From the NCBI RefSeq assembly GCF_004768545.1, contig NZ_CP038636.1, positions 930,001-994,000 on the forward strand: a DNA stretch of 64,000 bases. Direction: 5' to 3'. Under the pieces are notes generated by a model. It saw only the letters and a list, made by a program, of their open reading frames with translations. It made no database searches and was not told the origin of the DNA. Positions 33,668 through 41,981 of the stretch are shown in pieces. The DNA comes from Cupriavidus oxalaticus (GTDB taxonomy: Bacteria; Pseudomonadota; Gammaproteobacteria; Burkholderiales; Burkholderiaceae). Numbering within the stretch: position 1 is the first letter of the stretch; each line of letters begins with the position of its first letter. A program made the translations under genes and the position numbers.

Positions 33668-35347
33668 GTGAACCACCCTACGTCCATCCAAGCGAAAGGT
33701 TTCTCCGCTGCTGTGCGGTCCGTGTCCGCGGCCGTCGCGCTCTCGCTGCTCGCCTTGCCCGGTGCCGCGATGGCCGAGAAGGTGTTGCGCATCGGCATGA
33801 CCGCCGCCGATATCCCCCGCACGCTGGGCCAGCCCGATCAGGGCTTCGAGGGCAACCGCTTCACCGGCATTCCCATGTATGACGCACTCACGCAATGGGA
33901 CCTGTCCAAGAGCAACGGGCCCAGCCTGCTGATTCCCGATCTTGCCACCGAGTGGAAGGTCGAGGACAAGGACAAGACCAGGTGGACCTTCAAGCTGCGC
34001 CCCGGGGTGAAGTTCCACGATGGCTCTCCGTTCAATGCCGATGCCGTGGTGTGGAACGTCAACAAGGTCCTCGACAAGACGGCGCGACAGTTCGATCCGA
34101 GCCAGGTGGGCGTGACGGCTTCGCGCATGCCTACGCTGCGCAGTGCGAAGAAGATCGACGACCTGACCGTTGAACTGGTCACGTCCGAGCCGGACTCCTT
34201 CCTGCCGTATAACCTGTCGAACCTGTTCATGGCGTCGCCCGCGCAGTGGGAGAAAAAGTACGCCGCGGTCCCCGCATCGGTAACCGATGCGGGCGAGCGC
34301 AGCAAGCAGGCATGGGTCGCGTTCGCCGCCGACGCGTCGGGCACGGGCCCGTTCAAGATGACGCGGTTCGTGCCGCGCGAGCGCCTTGAACTGGCAAAGA
34401 ATGCAGCTTACTGGGACAGCCGGCGCGTGCCCCGCATCGACAAGGTGGTGATGGTGCCGATGCCCGAAGCCAATGCACGCACCGCGGCACTGCTGTCTGG
34501 CCAGGTCGACTGGATCGAGGCACCGGCCCCCGACGCCATCGCCCAGATCAAGAGCCGCGGATTCAACGTCTACGCCAACGCCCAGCCCCATGTGTGGCCG
34601 TGGCAGCTGTCGTTCGCACCGAACTCACCCTGGCTCGACAAGCGTGTGCGTGAAGCCGCCAACCTCTGCGTGAACCGCTCTGAGCTCAAGGCGCTCCTTG
34701 GCGGCTATATGGCGGAGGCCAAGGGCATTGTAGAGTCCGGCAATCCCTGGTGGGGCAACCCGAAGTTCGACATCCGGTACGACGCCAATGCGGCGCGCAA
34801 GCTAATGAGCGAAGCGGGCTACTCCTCGGCCAGGCCGCTCAAGGTCAAGGTACAGGTATCGGCCTCCGGCTCCGGCCAGATGCAGCCGCTGCCAATGAAC
34901 GAGTATGTCCAGCAGAACCTCAAGGAATGCTTCTTTGATGTCGATTTCGATGTGGTCGAATGGAACGCGCTGTTCACGAACTGGCGCGTCGGCGCCAAGG
35001 ACGCAAGCGCGCACGGTGCCAATGCCATCAACGTGAGCTTTGCCGCCATGGATCCGTTCTTTGCCATGGTCCGCTTTGTCAGCACAAAGACGCAGCCTCC
35101 GGTTTCGAACAACTGGGGCTATTTCGGCAACGCCGAATTCGACAAGCTGATCGAGACGGCACGCACGTCGTTCGACGCCAAGGCACGGGACGCGGCGCTG
35201 GCGAAACTGCACGCCCGCATCGTCGAGGAAGCACCGTTCGTGCTGATTGCGCACGACGTCGGTCCCCGTGCTATCTCGAAGAAGGTCAAGGGCGTTGTCC
35301 AGCCGCAAAGCTGGTTCATCGATATCGCCACGATGTCGATGGATTGA
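33668..35347 (+). CDS. Dpp/Opp-type ABC periplasmic substrate-binding protein
   Basis: A 559-aa family-5 solute-binding protein. The signal peptide spans about residues 1-38, with AAVRSVSAAVALSLLALPG and AMAEK cleavage. LIPDLATEWKVEDKDKTRWTF then LRPGVKFHDGSPFNADAVVW is the SBP_bac_5 signature. Start is GTG at 33668 with AGGAG 8 bases upstream; the same frame is open for over 500 bases before this but overlaps the divergent hydrolase. The ligand pocket cannot be read from sequence. Genes for two permeases, two ATPases, an amidase and DUF3830 follow, suggesting the ligand is a small amide or ureide rather than a peptide. Confidence 0.92.
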   Translation: MNHPTSIQAKGFSAAVRSVSAAVALSLLALPGAAMAEKVLRIGMTAADIPRTLGQPDQGFEGNRFTGIPMYDALTQWDLSKSNGPSLLIPDLATEWKVEDKDKTRWTFKLRPGVKFHDGSPFNADAVVWNVNKVLDKTARQFDPSQVGVTASRMPTLRSAKKIDDLTVELVTSEPDSFLPYNLSNLFMASPAQWEKKYAAVPASVTDAGERSKQAWVAFAADASGTGPFKMTRFVPRERLELAKNAAYWDSRRVPRIDKVVMVPMPEANARTAALLSGQVDWIEAPAPDAIAQIKSRGFNVYANAQPHVWPWQLSFAPNSPWLDKRVREAANLCVNRSELKALLGGYMAEAKGIVESGNPWWGNPKFDIRYDANAARKLMSEAGYSSARPLKVKVQVSASGSGQMQPLPMNEYVQQNLKECFFDVDFDVVEWNALFTNWRVGAKDASAHGANAINVSFAAMDPFFAMVRFVSTKTQPPVSNNWGYFGNAEFDKLIETARTSFDAKARDAALAKLHARIVEEAPFVLIAHDVGPRAISKKVKGVVQPQSWFIDIATMSMD

Positions 35348-35485
35348 ACCTGTAACCCGGCACCCGCTCTCTTTCGCTCAGCAGGAGAGCGCCCAAGGGG
35401 ACGGACTCGCCACGTCTCGTCCAGCCCCCGCCTCCCTGCCCGCACGGGCAGGGAGCGCATGACACCCACACGACGGGCACAGACC

Positions 35486-36436
35486 ATGACTTATCTGTTC
35501 CACCGCGTTCTCTATGCGTTTCCGATCCTGCTCGGGGTCGCGCTGCTCTGCTTCTCGCTGGTCCACATCGCTCCCGGCGATCCGCTTGTGTCCGTGCTGC
35601 CTCCCGACGCCTCCGAAGAACTGCGGCACCAGCTCACCGCGCTATATGGCTTCGACAAGCCGTTCCTCGAGCAATTCGTGCACTGGCTGAGCCGCGCACT
35701 GCACGGCGATCTGGGCACTTCCATCGCCACCAGCCGGCCCGTGATGGCTGAAGTGTCGAACGCCGTGGTCAACTCGATCCGGCTCGCGGCAGTGGCCACG
35801 CTGATCGGCTTCGCTCTCGGCAGCCTGTTCGGCTTTGTCGCGGGCTACCTGCGCGATTCAGTAGCCGACCGCATTGCCTCGTTCCTGTCGGTGCTCGGCG
35901 TCAGCATTCCCCACTACTGGCTCGGCATGGTCCTGGTGATTGCCTTCTCCGTGCTGCTCGGGTGGCTGCCCGCCACCGGCGCGGGGCCGGACGGCTCCGG
36001 AGCCTGGACGTGGGACTGGGCGCACGTCCAGTACATGCTTCTGCCTGCCGTGACGATGTCCGTGATCCCGATGGGAATTGTCAGCCGTACGATCCGCGCG
36101 CTCGTGGCGGAAATCCTGTCCAACGAATTCATCGTCGGCCTGCGCGCGCGGGGATTGTCGGACTTCGCCGTGTTCCGCCACGTGGTCAAGAACGTCGCGC
36201 CCACCGCGTTGTCGGTGATGGGCCTGCAGCTTGGGTATCTGCTCGGCGGCTCGATCCTGATCGAGACCGTGTTCTCTTGGCCGGGCACCGGATTCCTGCT
36301 CAACTCGGCCATCTTCCAGCGCGATTTCCCGCTCCTGCAGGGCACGATCCTGGTACTGGCCGTTTTCTTCGTGCTGCTGAACCTGTTCGTCGATGCGCTG
36401 CAGACGGTATTCGACCCGCGCATCCAGCGCAACTGA
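35486..36436 (+). CDS. Dpp/Opp-type ABC permease (DppB-like)
   Basis: A 316-aa inner-membrane permease. YLFHRVLYAFPILLGVALLC is the usual first membrane segment and APGDPLVSVLPPDASEE the periplasmic loop. The EAA motif region is VGLRARGLSDFAVFRHVVKN, followed by LGGSILIETVFSWPGTGFL, a DppB hallmark. An alternative ATG at 35459 has a good AGGGAG but a very short spacing. The second ATG at 35486 starts directly at the membrane segment as in homologues. It lies 111 bases after the binding-protein stop and 10 bases before the next permease. Confidence 0.9.
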   Translation: MTYLFHRVLYAFPILLGVALLCFSLVHIAPGDPLVSVLPPDASEELRHQLTALYGFDKPFLEQFVHWLSRALHGDLGTSIATSRPVMAEVSNAVVNSIRLAAVATLIGFALGSLFGFVAGYLRDSVADRIASFLSVLGVSIPHYWLGMVLVIAFSVLLGWLPATGAGPDGSGAWTWDWAHVQYMLLPAVTMSVIPMGIVSRTIRALVAEILSNEFIVGLRARGLSDFAVFRHVVKNVAPTALSVMGLQLGYLLGGSILIETVFSWPGTGFLLNSAIFQRDFPLLQGTILVLAVFFVLLNLFVDALQTVFDPRIQRN

Positions 36437-36446
36437 GGAGTCCCGG

Positions 36447-37334
36447 ATGGAAATGACGCTCAACAAATCCGTCGCGCCGCTGGCGATCGAACACTCTCCC
36501 GGCTACTGGGCCACGGTCGTACGGCGGCTGCTGCGCAACAAGGTCGCAATGGCAGCGGCTCTGATCCTGATCGCCCTCGTGCTGATGGCGGTATTTGCCC
36601 CGGCACTGATGCCGGGCGACCCCTATGCCTCGTCGATCCTGAAACGCCTGAAGCCGGTCGGTACGGAGCACTACCTGCTCGGCACGGACGAGCTCGGCCG
36701 CGACATGCTGTCGCGCCTGATGCTCGGCGGCCGGCTCTCGCTGTTCATGGGCATCACGCCGGTGCTGCTGGCATTCGTGATCGGCAGCGCCATCGGCATC
36801 GTCGCCGGGTACGCCGGCGGCTGGACCAACACGGTAATCATGCGCGTGACGGATGTGCTGTACGCGTTTCCGTCGGTGCTGCTGGCCATCGCGCTGTCGG
36901 GCACGCTCGGCGCCGGCGTGGGCAATGCGCTGCTGTCGCTGACCATCGTGTTCGTGCCGCAGATCGTGCGCGTAGCGGAAAGCGTGACCACGCAGTTACG
37001 CAGCCGGGAGTTCGTCGATGCGGCCCGTGCCTCGGGTGCGTCCGCACTGACCATCGTACGGGCCCAGGTGCTCAACAACGTGCTCGGCCCGATCTTCGTC
37101 TATGCCACGAGCCTGATTTCCGTATCGATGATCCTGGCCTCCGGCCTGTCCTTCCTCGGCCTCGGCGTCAAGCCGCCGGAACCCGAATGGGGACTGATGC
37201 TCAACACGCTACGCACGGCGATCTACACCCAGCCCTGGGTGGCCGCGCTGCCCGGCGCAATGATCTTCCTGACCTCGATCTCCTTCAACCTGCTGGCGGA
37301 TGGCATCCGTTCGGCCATGGAAATCAAGGACTGA
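36447..37334 (+). CDS. Dpp/Opp-type ABC permease (DppC-like)
   Basis: A 295-aa inner-membrane permease that pairs with the DppB-like subunit. The N-terminal cytoplasmic lead (SPGYWATVVRRLLRNKVAM) is typical of DppC, as are GTDELGRDMLSRLMLGGRLS and YVEAIR-type replacement TDVLYAFPSVLLAIALSG. The EAA loop reads SREFVDAARASGASALTIV. The ATG at 36447 has GAGGAG 7 bases upstream. It is followed after two bases by the first ATPase gene. Confidence 0.92.
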   Translation: MEMTLNKSVAPLAIEHSPGYWATVVRRLLRNKVAMAAALILIALVLMAVFAPALMPGDPYASSILKRLKPVGTEHYLLGTDELGRDMLSRLMLGGRLSLFMGITPVLLAFVIGSAIGIVAGYAGGWTNTVIMRVTDVLYAFPSVLLAIALSGTLGAGVGNALLSLTIVFVPQIVRVAESVTTQLRSREFVDAARASGASALTIVRAQVLNNVLGPIFVYATSLISVSMILASGLSFLGLGVKPPEPEWGLMLNTLRTAIYTQPWVAALPGAMIFLTSISFNLLADGIRSAMEIKD

Positions 37335-37336
37335 AC

Positions 37337-38407
37337 ATGACCGATACGCTCGTCCCCCCCGCCGCCGACATTGGCGGTCCGGCCCAGCCGCTCGTGATCG
37401 CGCGCGATCTGGTCAAGCACTTCCCGCTCAAGTCGGCGATCCCGCTGCGCCGGGCGGGCGTGGTGCGCGCCGTCGATGGCATCAGTTTCGACGTGCGCAA
37501 GGGCGAAACGCTCGGCGTGGTCGGTGAATCCGGCTGCGGCAAATCCACCACGGCTCGCTTGCTGATGCAACTGACACCCCACGACAGCGGCGAACTGATC
37601 TTCGACGCGCAGGGCGTCGGCTCGCCGCAGCTGCCGATGAAAGCCTTCCGCAGCCAGGTGCAGATGGTCTTCCAGGACAGCTACTCGTCGCTGAACCCGC
37701 GCCTGACCATCGAGGAATCGGTCGCCTTCACGCCGCGCGTACATGGCGTGCCGGCTCGCGAAGCCACCGAGCGGGCCCGCTACCTGCTGAACCGTGTCGG
37801 ACTGGAGCCGTCGCGCTTTGCCGGACGCTACCCGCACGAGCTTTCCGGCGGCCAGCGCCAGCGCGTCAATATCGCGCGGGCACTGGCGCTGCGCCCGCGG
37901 CTGGTGATCCTGGACGAAGCGGTGTCCGCACTGGACAAGTCCGTCGAGGCCCAGGTGCTCAACCTGCTGCTCGATCTCAAGGCCGAGTTCGACCTGACCT
38001 ACGTCTTCATCAGCCATGACCTGAACGTGATCCGCTACCTGTGCGACCGGGTCATGGTGATGTACCTGGGCAAGGTCGTGGAAGTCGGCGATACCGAATC
38101 CATTTACCGGAACCCCGCCCACCCTTACACGCGCGCGCTGCTGGCCTCGATGCCGTCGATGGACCCCGACCATCGCACCCTGGCCGCGCCGCTGGCCGGC
38201 GACCCGCCGAACCCGATCAACCCGCCATCGGGCTGCAGCTTTCATCCTCGCTGCGCCAGCGCGGAGCCCGTCTGCGCCCGCCGCGCACCGGCGTTGTCCC
38301 ACGCGCTGGCGGAACACCCCGTGTCCTGCCTGATGGCAATGCCCGATGGCGGCCATTCGCAGCCGTTGCGCCGCATGACGCCCGGCCTGCACGCCGCTGC
38401 ACACTGA
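37337..38407 (+). CDS. Dpp/Opp-type ABC ATPase (DppF-like)
   Basis: A 356-aa ATPase. Walker A is GESGCGKSTTARLL, the Q-loop VQMVFQDSYSSLNPR, the signature LSGGQRQRVNIARAL, and Walker B LVILDEAVSALDKS. The C-terminal oligopeptide-transporter extension has the cysteine-containing segment PPSGCSFHPRCASAEPVC, which binds an iron-sulfur cluster in some homologues. The start at 37337 lies 2 bases after the permease stop. It pairs with the ATPase at 38426 to drive import. Confidence 0.92.
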   Translation: MTDTLVPPAADIGGPAQPLVIARDLVKHFPLKSAIPLRRAGVVRAVDGISFDVRKGETLGVVGESGCGKSTTARLLMQLTPHDSGELIFDAQGVGSPQLPMKAFRSQVQMVFQDSYSSLNPRLTIEESVAFTPRVHGVPAREATERARYLLNRVGLEPSRFAGRYPHELSGGQRQRVNIARALALRPRLVILDEAVSALDKSVEAQVLNLLLDLKAEFDLTYVFISHDLNVIRYLCDRVMVMYLGKVVEVGDTESIYRNPAHPYTRALLASMPSMDPDHRTLAAPLAGDPPNPINPPSGCSFHPRCASAEPVCARRAPALSHALAEHPVSCLMAMPDGGHSQPLRRMTPGLHAAAH

Positions 38408-38425
38408 ACCTGGCCGGAGATGACC

Positions 38426-39421
38426 ATGCCCTCTAATACCCCCGCCATTTCACTCCGGGACCTGCGCGTGACGTTCGCGGGCGGCGGCAAGACCATCCAG
38501 GCCGTCAACGGCGTGTCGCTCGATGTTGCCACGGGAGAAGCCGTCGCATTGATCGGCGAGTCCGGTTCCGGCAAGAGCGTCACCCTGCGCGCGCTGATGC
38601 GCCTTCACCCGCCGCGTCGCACGAAGATGAGCGGCGATATCCGGGTCGCAGGGCAGGACGTGCTGAACCTGGACAAGCGGGCACTGGCGCGCCTGCGCGG
38701 CGGCACCGTGGCGATGGTGTTCCAGGAACCGCTGCTGGCGCTGGATCCCGTCTACACCGTGGGCCAGCAGCTCATCGAGTGCATCCGCACACATCGCAAG
38801 GTATCGAGCGCCGAAGCACGGGAACTCGCGCTCAAGGCGCTGGAAGCCGTACGGATCCCGAGCCCGGAGCGCAGACTGGCCGCCTATCCTCATGAAATGT
38901 CCGGTGGCATGAGGCAACGTGCGATGATCGCGCTGGCGCTGTCCGCGCAGCCGAAGATCCTGCTGGCCGACGAGCCCACTACGGCGCTCGACGCCACGGT
39001 GCAGATCCAGGTACTGATCCTGTTGCGCGAACTGCAGCGCGAACTGGGCCTGTCCATCGTCTTTGTCACGCACGACATAGGCGCCGCGGTGGAAATCGCC
39101 GACCGCGTCGCGGTGATGTACGGCGGACGCATCGTCGAGGAAGGTCCGATCCGCACGCTGATGCGCGAAGCGCGCCACCCATACACGATCGCGCTGCTGC
39201 AAAGCCGCCAGCACGGCATGCATCGCGGCGAGCGGCTGCCATCCATCGACGGCGCGCCGCCGGATCTCGCGGCATTGCCGCCGGGCTGCGCGTTCGCGCC
39301 GCGTTGCCCGCACGCCCGCCCCGAATGCCTGGCCGACGTGCCGCGCGCGGTGTCGCTCGGCAACGGCCATCAAGTAAGTTGTACCCTCGTTTCCGCGCGC
39401 GCCGCGGCCGAGGCCGCCTGA
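38426..39421 (+). CDS. Dpp/Opp-type ABC ATPase (DppD-like)
   Basis: A 331-aa ATPase. Walker A GESGSGKSVTLRAL, Q-loop VAMVFQEPLLALDP, signature MSGGMRQRAMIALAL and Walker B ILLADEPTTALDAT are intact. The C-terminal domain has PPGCAFAPRCPHARPEC. ATG 38426 has GGAG six bases upstream and is preferred over ATG 38420, which overlaps the ribosome-binding site. It follows the other ATPase by 18 bases and precedes the amidase by 45 bases on the same strand. Confidence 0.92.
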   Translation: MPSNTPAISLRDLRVTFAGGGKTIQAVNGVSLDVATGEAVALIGESGSGKSVTLRALMRLHPPRRTKMSGDIRVAGQDVLNLDKRALARLRGGTVAMVFQEPLLALDPVYTVGQQLIECIRTHRKVSSAEARELALKALEAVRIPSPERRLAAYPHEMSGGMRQRAMIALALSAQPKILLADEPTTALDATVQIQVLILLRELQRELGLSIVFVTHDIGAAVEIADRVAVMYGGRIVEEGPIRTLMREARHPYTIALLQSRQHGMHRGERLPSIDGAPPDLAALPPGCAFAPRCPHARPECLADVPRAVSLGNGHQVSCTLVSARAAAEAA

Positions 39422-39466
39422 GTCCCTCAGGCTTCAGCATTCACCGGTAAAAGGAACCCGACAGCC

Positions 39467-40657
39467 ATGAGCCTGGCCACCCATCCGTCCCGCGCCTTCC
39501 TGCCCTACCCCGAGGCGCCTGTTCCCAACGCGGCGCAGGGCCCGCTGAGCGGGCTGACATTCGCGGTCAAGGACCTGTTCGATGTAGCCGGATACCCGAC
39601 CGGCGGCGGCAACCCGCATGTGCTGGCGCGCTCCGGCATCAAGACGGCCACAGCGCCGGCGGTATGCAGTCTGCTCGAGGCCGGTGCCACGTTCCTGGGC
39701 AAGGTCCATACCGATGAACTCGCGTTCTCGATGAATGGCCAGAACTATCACTATGGCGGCCCTTACAACGGCGCCGCGCCAGACCGGATTACAGGCGGCT
39801 CCTCGTCGGGATCGGCATCCGCGGTATCGCACGGCCTGTGCGATTTCGCGCTCGGCACCGATACCGGAGGCTCGATCCGGGCGCCGGCCAGCCATTGCGG
39901 CCTGTTGGGCATCCGCCCCTCGCACGGCCGTGTCACGCTGGAGCTGTGCATGCCGTTGAGCGAGTCGCTCGATACCTGCGGCTTTTTTGCACGCGACATC
40001 GGCACATTCGCACGCGTCGCCGACGTACTGCTCGGCAACGACAGCCAGCCGCTGGCCGTGCCCCCGAAACTGCTGCTTGCCGCGGATCTCTTCGAACTGC
40101 CAACGCCCGAGGCACGCGCGGCGCTCGCGCCAGCCGTTGCCCGCATCGAATCCCTGCTTGGCACGGCCATGCCTGTCAACGTGGCCGACCGCCCGCTGTC
40201 CGAGCTGTACTGGGCCTTCCGGTACGTGCAGGGGTGGGAAGCCTGGCAAGCCGACGGCACCCTGATCGAGGACTTTGCACTGCAGCTCGGCCCCGACGTG
40301 GCCGGCCGATTCCAGTTCAGCAAGGGCGTCACGCGCGACCAGTTCGAACACGCCAGTACGATACGCCACGCCTTCACCGCACACCTGGGCCGCATGCTCG
40401 GGCAGGACAGCATCCTGGTGCTGCCGACCATGCCGGACATTGCCCCGCTGCGGACCGCGCCGGCGGAGGCCCTGGAAGACTATCGCACGGCCGCTGCGCA
40501 ATCGCTGTGCCTGACGCCGCTGACCGGGTTCCCGCAATTGACTCTGCCTCTGTCTGGCCGCCAGGGTGCGCCGCTCGGCATTTCCCTGCTTGGACCGAAG
40601 GGAAGCGACCGCAGACTGATCGCCGTGGCCGAAATGCTGATGGCCGCGCTCGCCTGA
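39467..40657 (+). CDS. AMI1-like short amidase (amidase-signature family)
   Basis: A 396-aa serine amidase. The catalytic lysine is K35 (GLTFAVKDLFDVAGYPTGGG), the serine-rich loop is ITGGSSSGSASAV (108-120) and the nucleophile is S136 (GTDTGGSIRAP). The overall layout (LSGLTFAVKDLFDV, FSMNGQNYHYGGPYN, PSHGRV) is that of the short AMI1 type, which in plants hydrolyses indole-3-acetamide and related arylacetamides. At under 400 residues it lacks the long C-terminal region of GatA-type amidases. It is the sixth gene of the rightward operon and probably acts on the imported compound or on a product of the M20 hydrolase. Confidence 0.86.
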   Translation: MSLATHPSRAFLPYPEAPVPNAAQGPLSGLTFAVKDLFDVAGYPTGGGNPHVLARSGIKTATAPAVCSLLEAGATFLGKVHTDELAFSMNGQNYHYGGPYNGAAPDRITGGSSSGSASAVSHGLCDFALGTDTGGSIRAPASHCGLLGIRPSHGRVTLELCMPLSESLDTCGFFARDIGTFARVADVLLGNDSQPLAVPPKLLLAADLFELPTPEARAALAPAVARIESLLGTAMPVNVADRPLSELYWAFRYVQGWEAWQADGTLIEDFALQLGPDVAGRFQFSKGVTRDQFEHASTIRHAFTAHLGRMLGQDSILVLPTMPDIAPLRTAPAEALEDYRTAAAQSLCLTPLTGFPQLTLPLSGRQGAPLGISLLGPKGSDRRLIAVAEMLMAALA

Positions 40658-40701
40658 GATACGCTCTTCGGTACGCCTTCCCACTCGCCTACAGGACCGA
40701 C

Positions 40702-41115
40702 ATGACCCGACTTTGCATCACCGCCGCCGGCTACACGTTCATCGCCGAGACCAATCCGGACGCGCCGCAAACCGTGGCCGCGTTCCTGAAGCTGCTGCCC
40801 TATCGGCAAAAACTGATCCATGTGCGCTGGAGCGGAGAAGGCTGCTGGATTCCGCTCGGCGAATTCAGGCTCGGCGTCAGCTTCGAGAACCACACGAGCC
40901 ATCCGTCTTCGGGCGACATACTGTTCTATCCTGGCGGCTACAGCGAGACCGAGATCATCCTGGCCTATGGCAGTTGCTGCTTCGCGAGCAAAATGGGGCA
41001 ACTCGCGGGGAACCATTTCCTGACCATCGTCGGAGGCAACGAGAACCTCCGCGCCCTGGGCACCAAGGTACTTTGGGAAGGAGCGCAGGAGGTGGTGTTC
41101 GAGCTCGCCGAATAG
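40702..41115 (+). CDS. DUF3830 family protein (cyclophilin-like fold)
   Basis: A 137-aa soluble protein of unknown function. Features: FIAETNPDAPQTVAAFLKLL near the N-terminus, HVRWSGEGCWIPLGE, and NHTSHPSSGDILFYPGGYSE in the middle, then GNHFLTIVGGNENLRALG. The ETNPDAP and DILFYPGG segments are hallmarks of DUF3830, whose members are predicted to adopt a cyclophilin-like beta barrel. They are seen beside amidohydrolases and importers in other proteobacteria. It is last in the dpp-amidase operon, 44 bases after the amidase. Possible roles are a ligand-binding accessory protein or a small isomerase. Neither is shown by the sequence. Confidence 0.85.
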   Translation: MTRLCITAAGYTFIAETNPDAPQTVAAFLKLLPYRQKLIHVRWSGEGCWIPLGEFRLGVSFENHTSHPSSGDILFYPGGYSETEIILAYGSCCFASKMGQLAGNHFLTIVGGNENLRALGTKVLWEGAQEVVFELAE

Positions 41116-41254
41116 GGTGCCTGCCGACTGCCCGGCCAGCCGCCTCTCACAGTCGTGCAGACCACGGCAGGCATCGCTCAACTGCGCCATGCCAGGGCAT
41201 TGACGGATGCCCGGCCACCCACCGTCGACAGCCGCGAGCGCGCCACTGCTCCGG

Positions 41255-41455
41255 TCAACCGTGTACGGCTGACAAGAACTGCCGCAACGCGGGGGTCCGC
41301 AGCTGGCCGAATACCTGGTCGGGCGTGCCCGCCTCGTGCACCTTGCCCGGGTGCATGAACACGATGTGGTCATTGACCTTGCGCGCAAAGTTCATTTCGT
41401 GCGTCACCATCATCAGCGTCACGCCGTCGGCGGCAAGCGACTCGACCACACTCAG
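41255..41455 (-). pseudogene. C-terminal fragment of a GlnQ-like ABC ATPase
   Basis: Sixty-six residues from LSVVESLAADG through VTHEMNFARKVNDHIVFM to the stop at FLSAVHG correspond to the C-terminus of the ATPase encoded at 1588-2352, with about three-quarters of residues identical. Homology ends abruptly at 41455, right after the codons for LS. Walker A, the signature and the Walker B motif are absent, so it is non-functional. It records a second, lost copy of the amino-acid importer. Confidence 0.85.
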
Positions 41456-41606
41456 GCAGTGAAGATGGCAGTCCAGGACACGGTTGTCAGCGCGTCCATC
41501 CCTCCGCTATGCGTTTTGAAGATACCAGATGTTGGAATTCTTGAATTTACGATGGCGCGAGCGCTTCCTAGACTCCTCCGGACAAAAGAAGCATCCGGAG
41601 ACAGAC

Positions 41607-41745
41607 ATGGTGAATGCCAAACTACCCGCGCAACCGGCCCGAGGCCCTGGCGAACGCCAGCCTGGGCGACAAGTATCCCCTCGAGAAAGGCTGTGTCTAC
41701 CTGAGCGGCGCCCAAACGCTGGTTCGCCTGCCCGTGCTGCGTAGG
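41607..41745 (+). pseudogene. N-terminal remnant of an indolepyruvate ferredoxin oxidoreductase
   Basis: A start ATG at 41607 with GGAGACAG upstream opens MVNAKLPAQP, then homology continues in another frame as PEALANASLGDKYPLEKGC and VYLSGAQTLVRLPVLRRTR. These are the first blocks of large fused indolepyruvate ferredoxin oxidoreductases (LDDKY.LE.GRVYLSGTQALVRLP). A frameshift lies near 41640 and the remaining thousand or so residues are gone. Confidence 0.7.
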
Positions 41746-41981
41746 ACGCGGCAGCGGCGGATGGCGTTGCTGGCCCAATATCGCAGTAACGCGCAGAGGG
41801 CTGCGGCCTGACCCGGCCCGCAGCAGATTAGAATCGGGCGCGTCCGGCCTGCCCGTGATGGGGCGCGCGACGGCGCACCGCGTTTTGGCGAGTAGCTCTC
41901 CACCCTTGTAAGACACCCGCCCCGGTGACAATACCGCGTCGGCCAGGGCCATATGGCCCAACATCCTTGGAACACTGAAAA

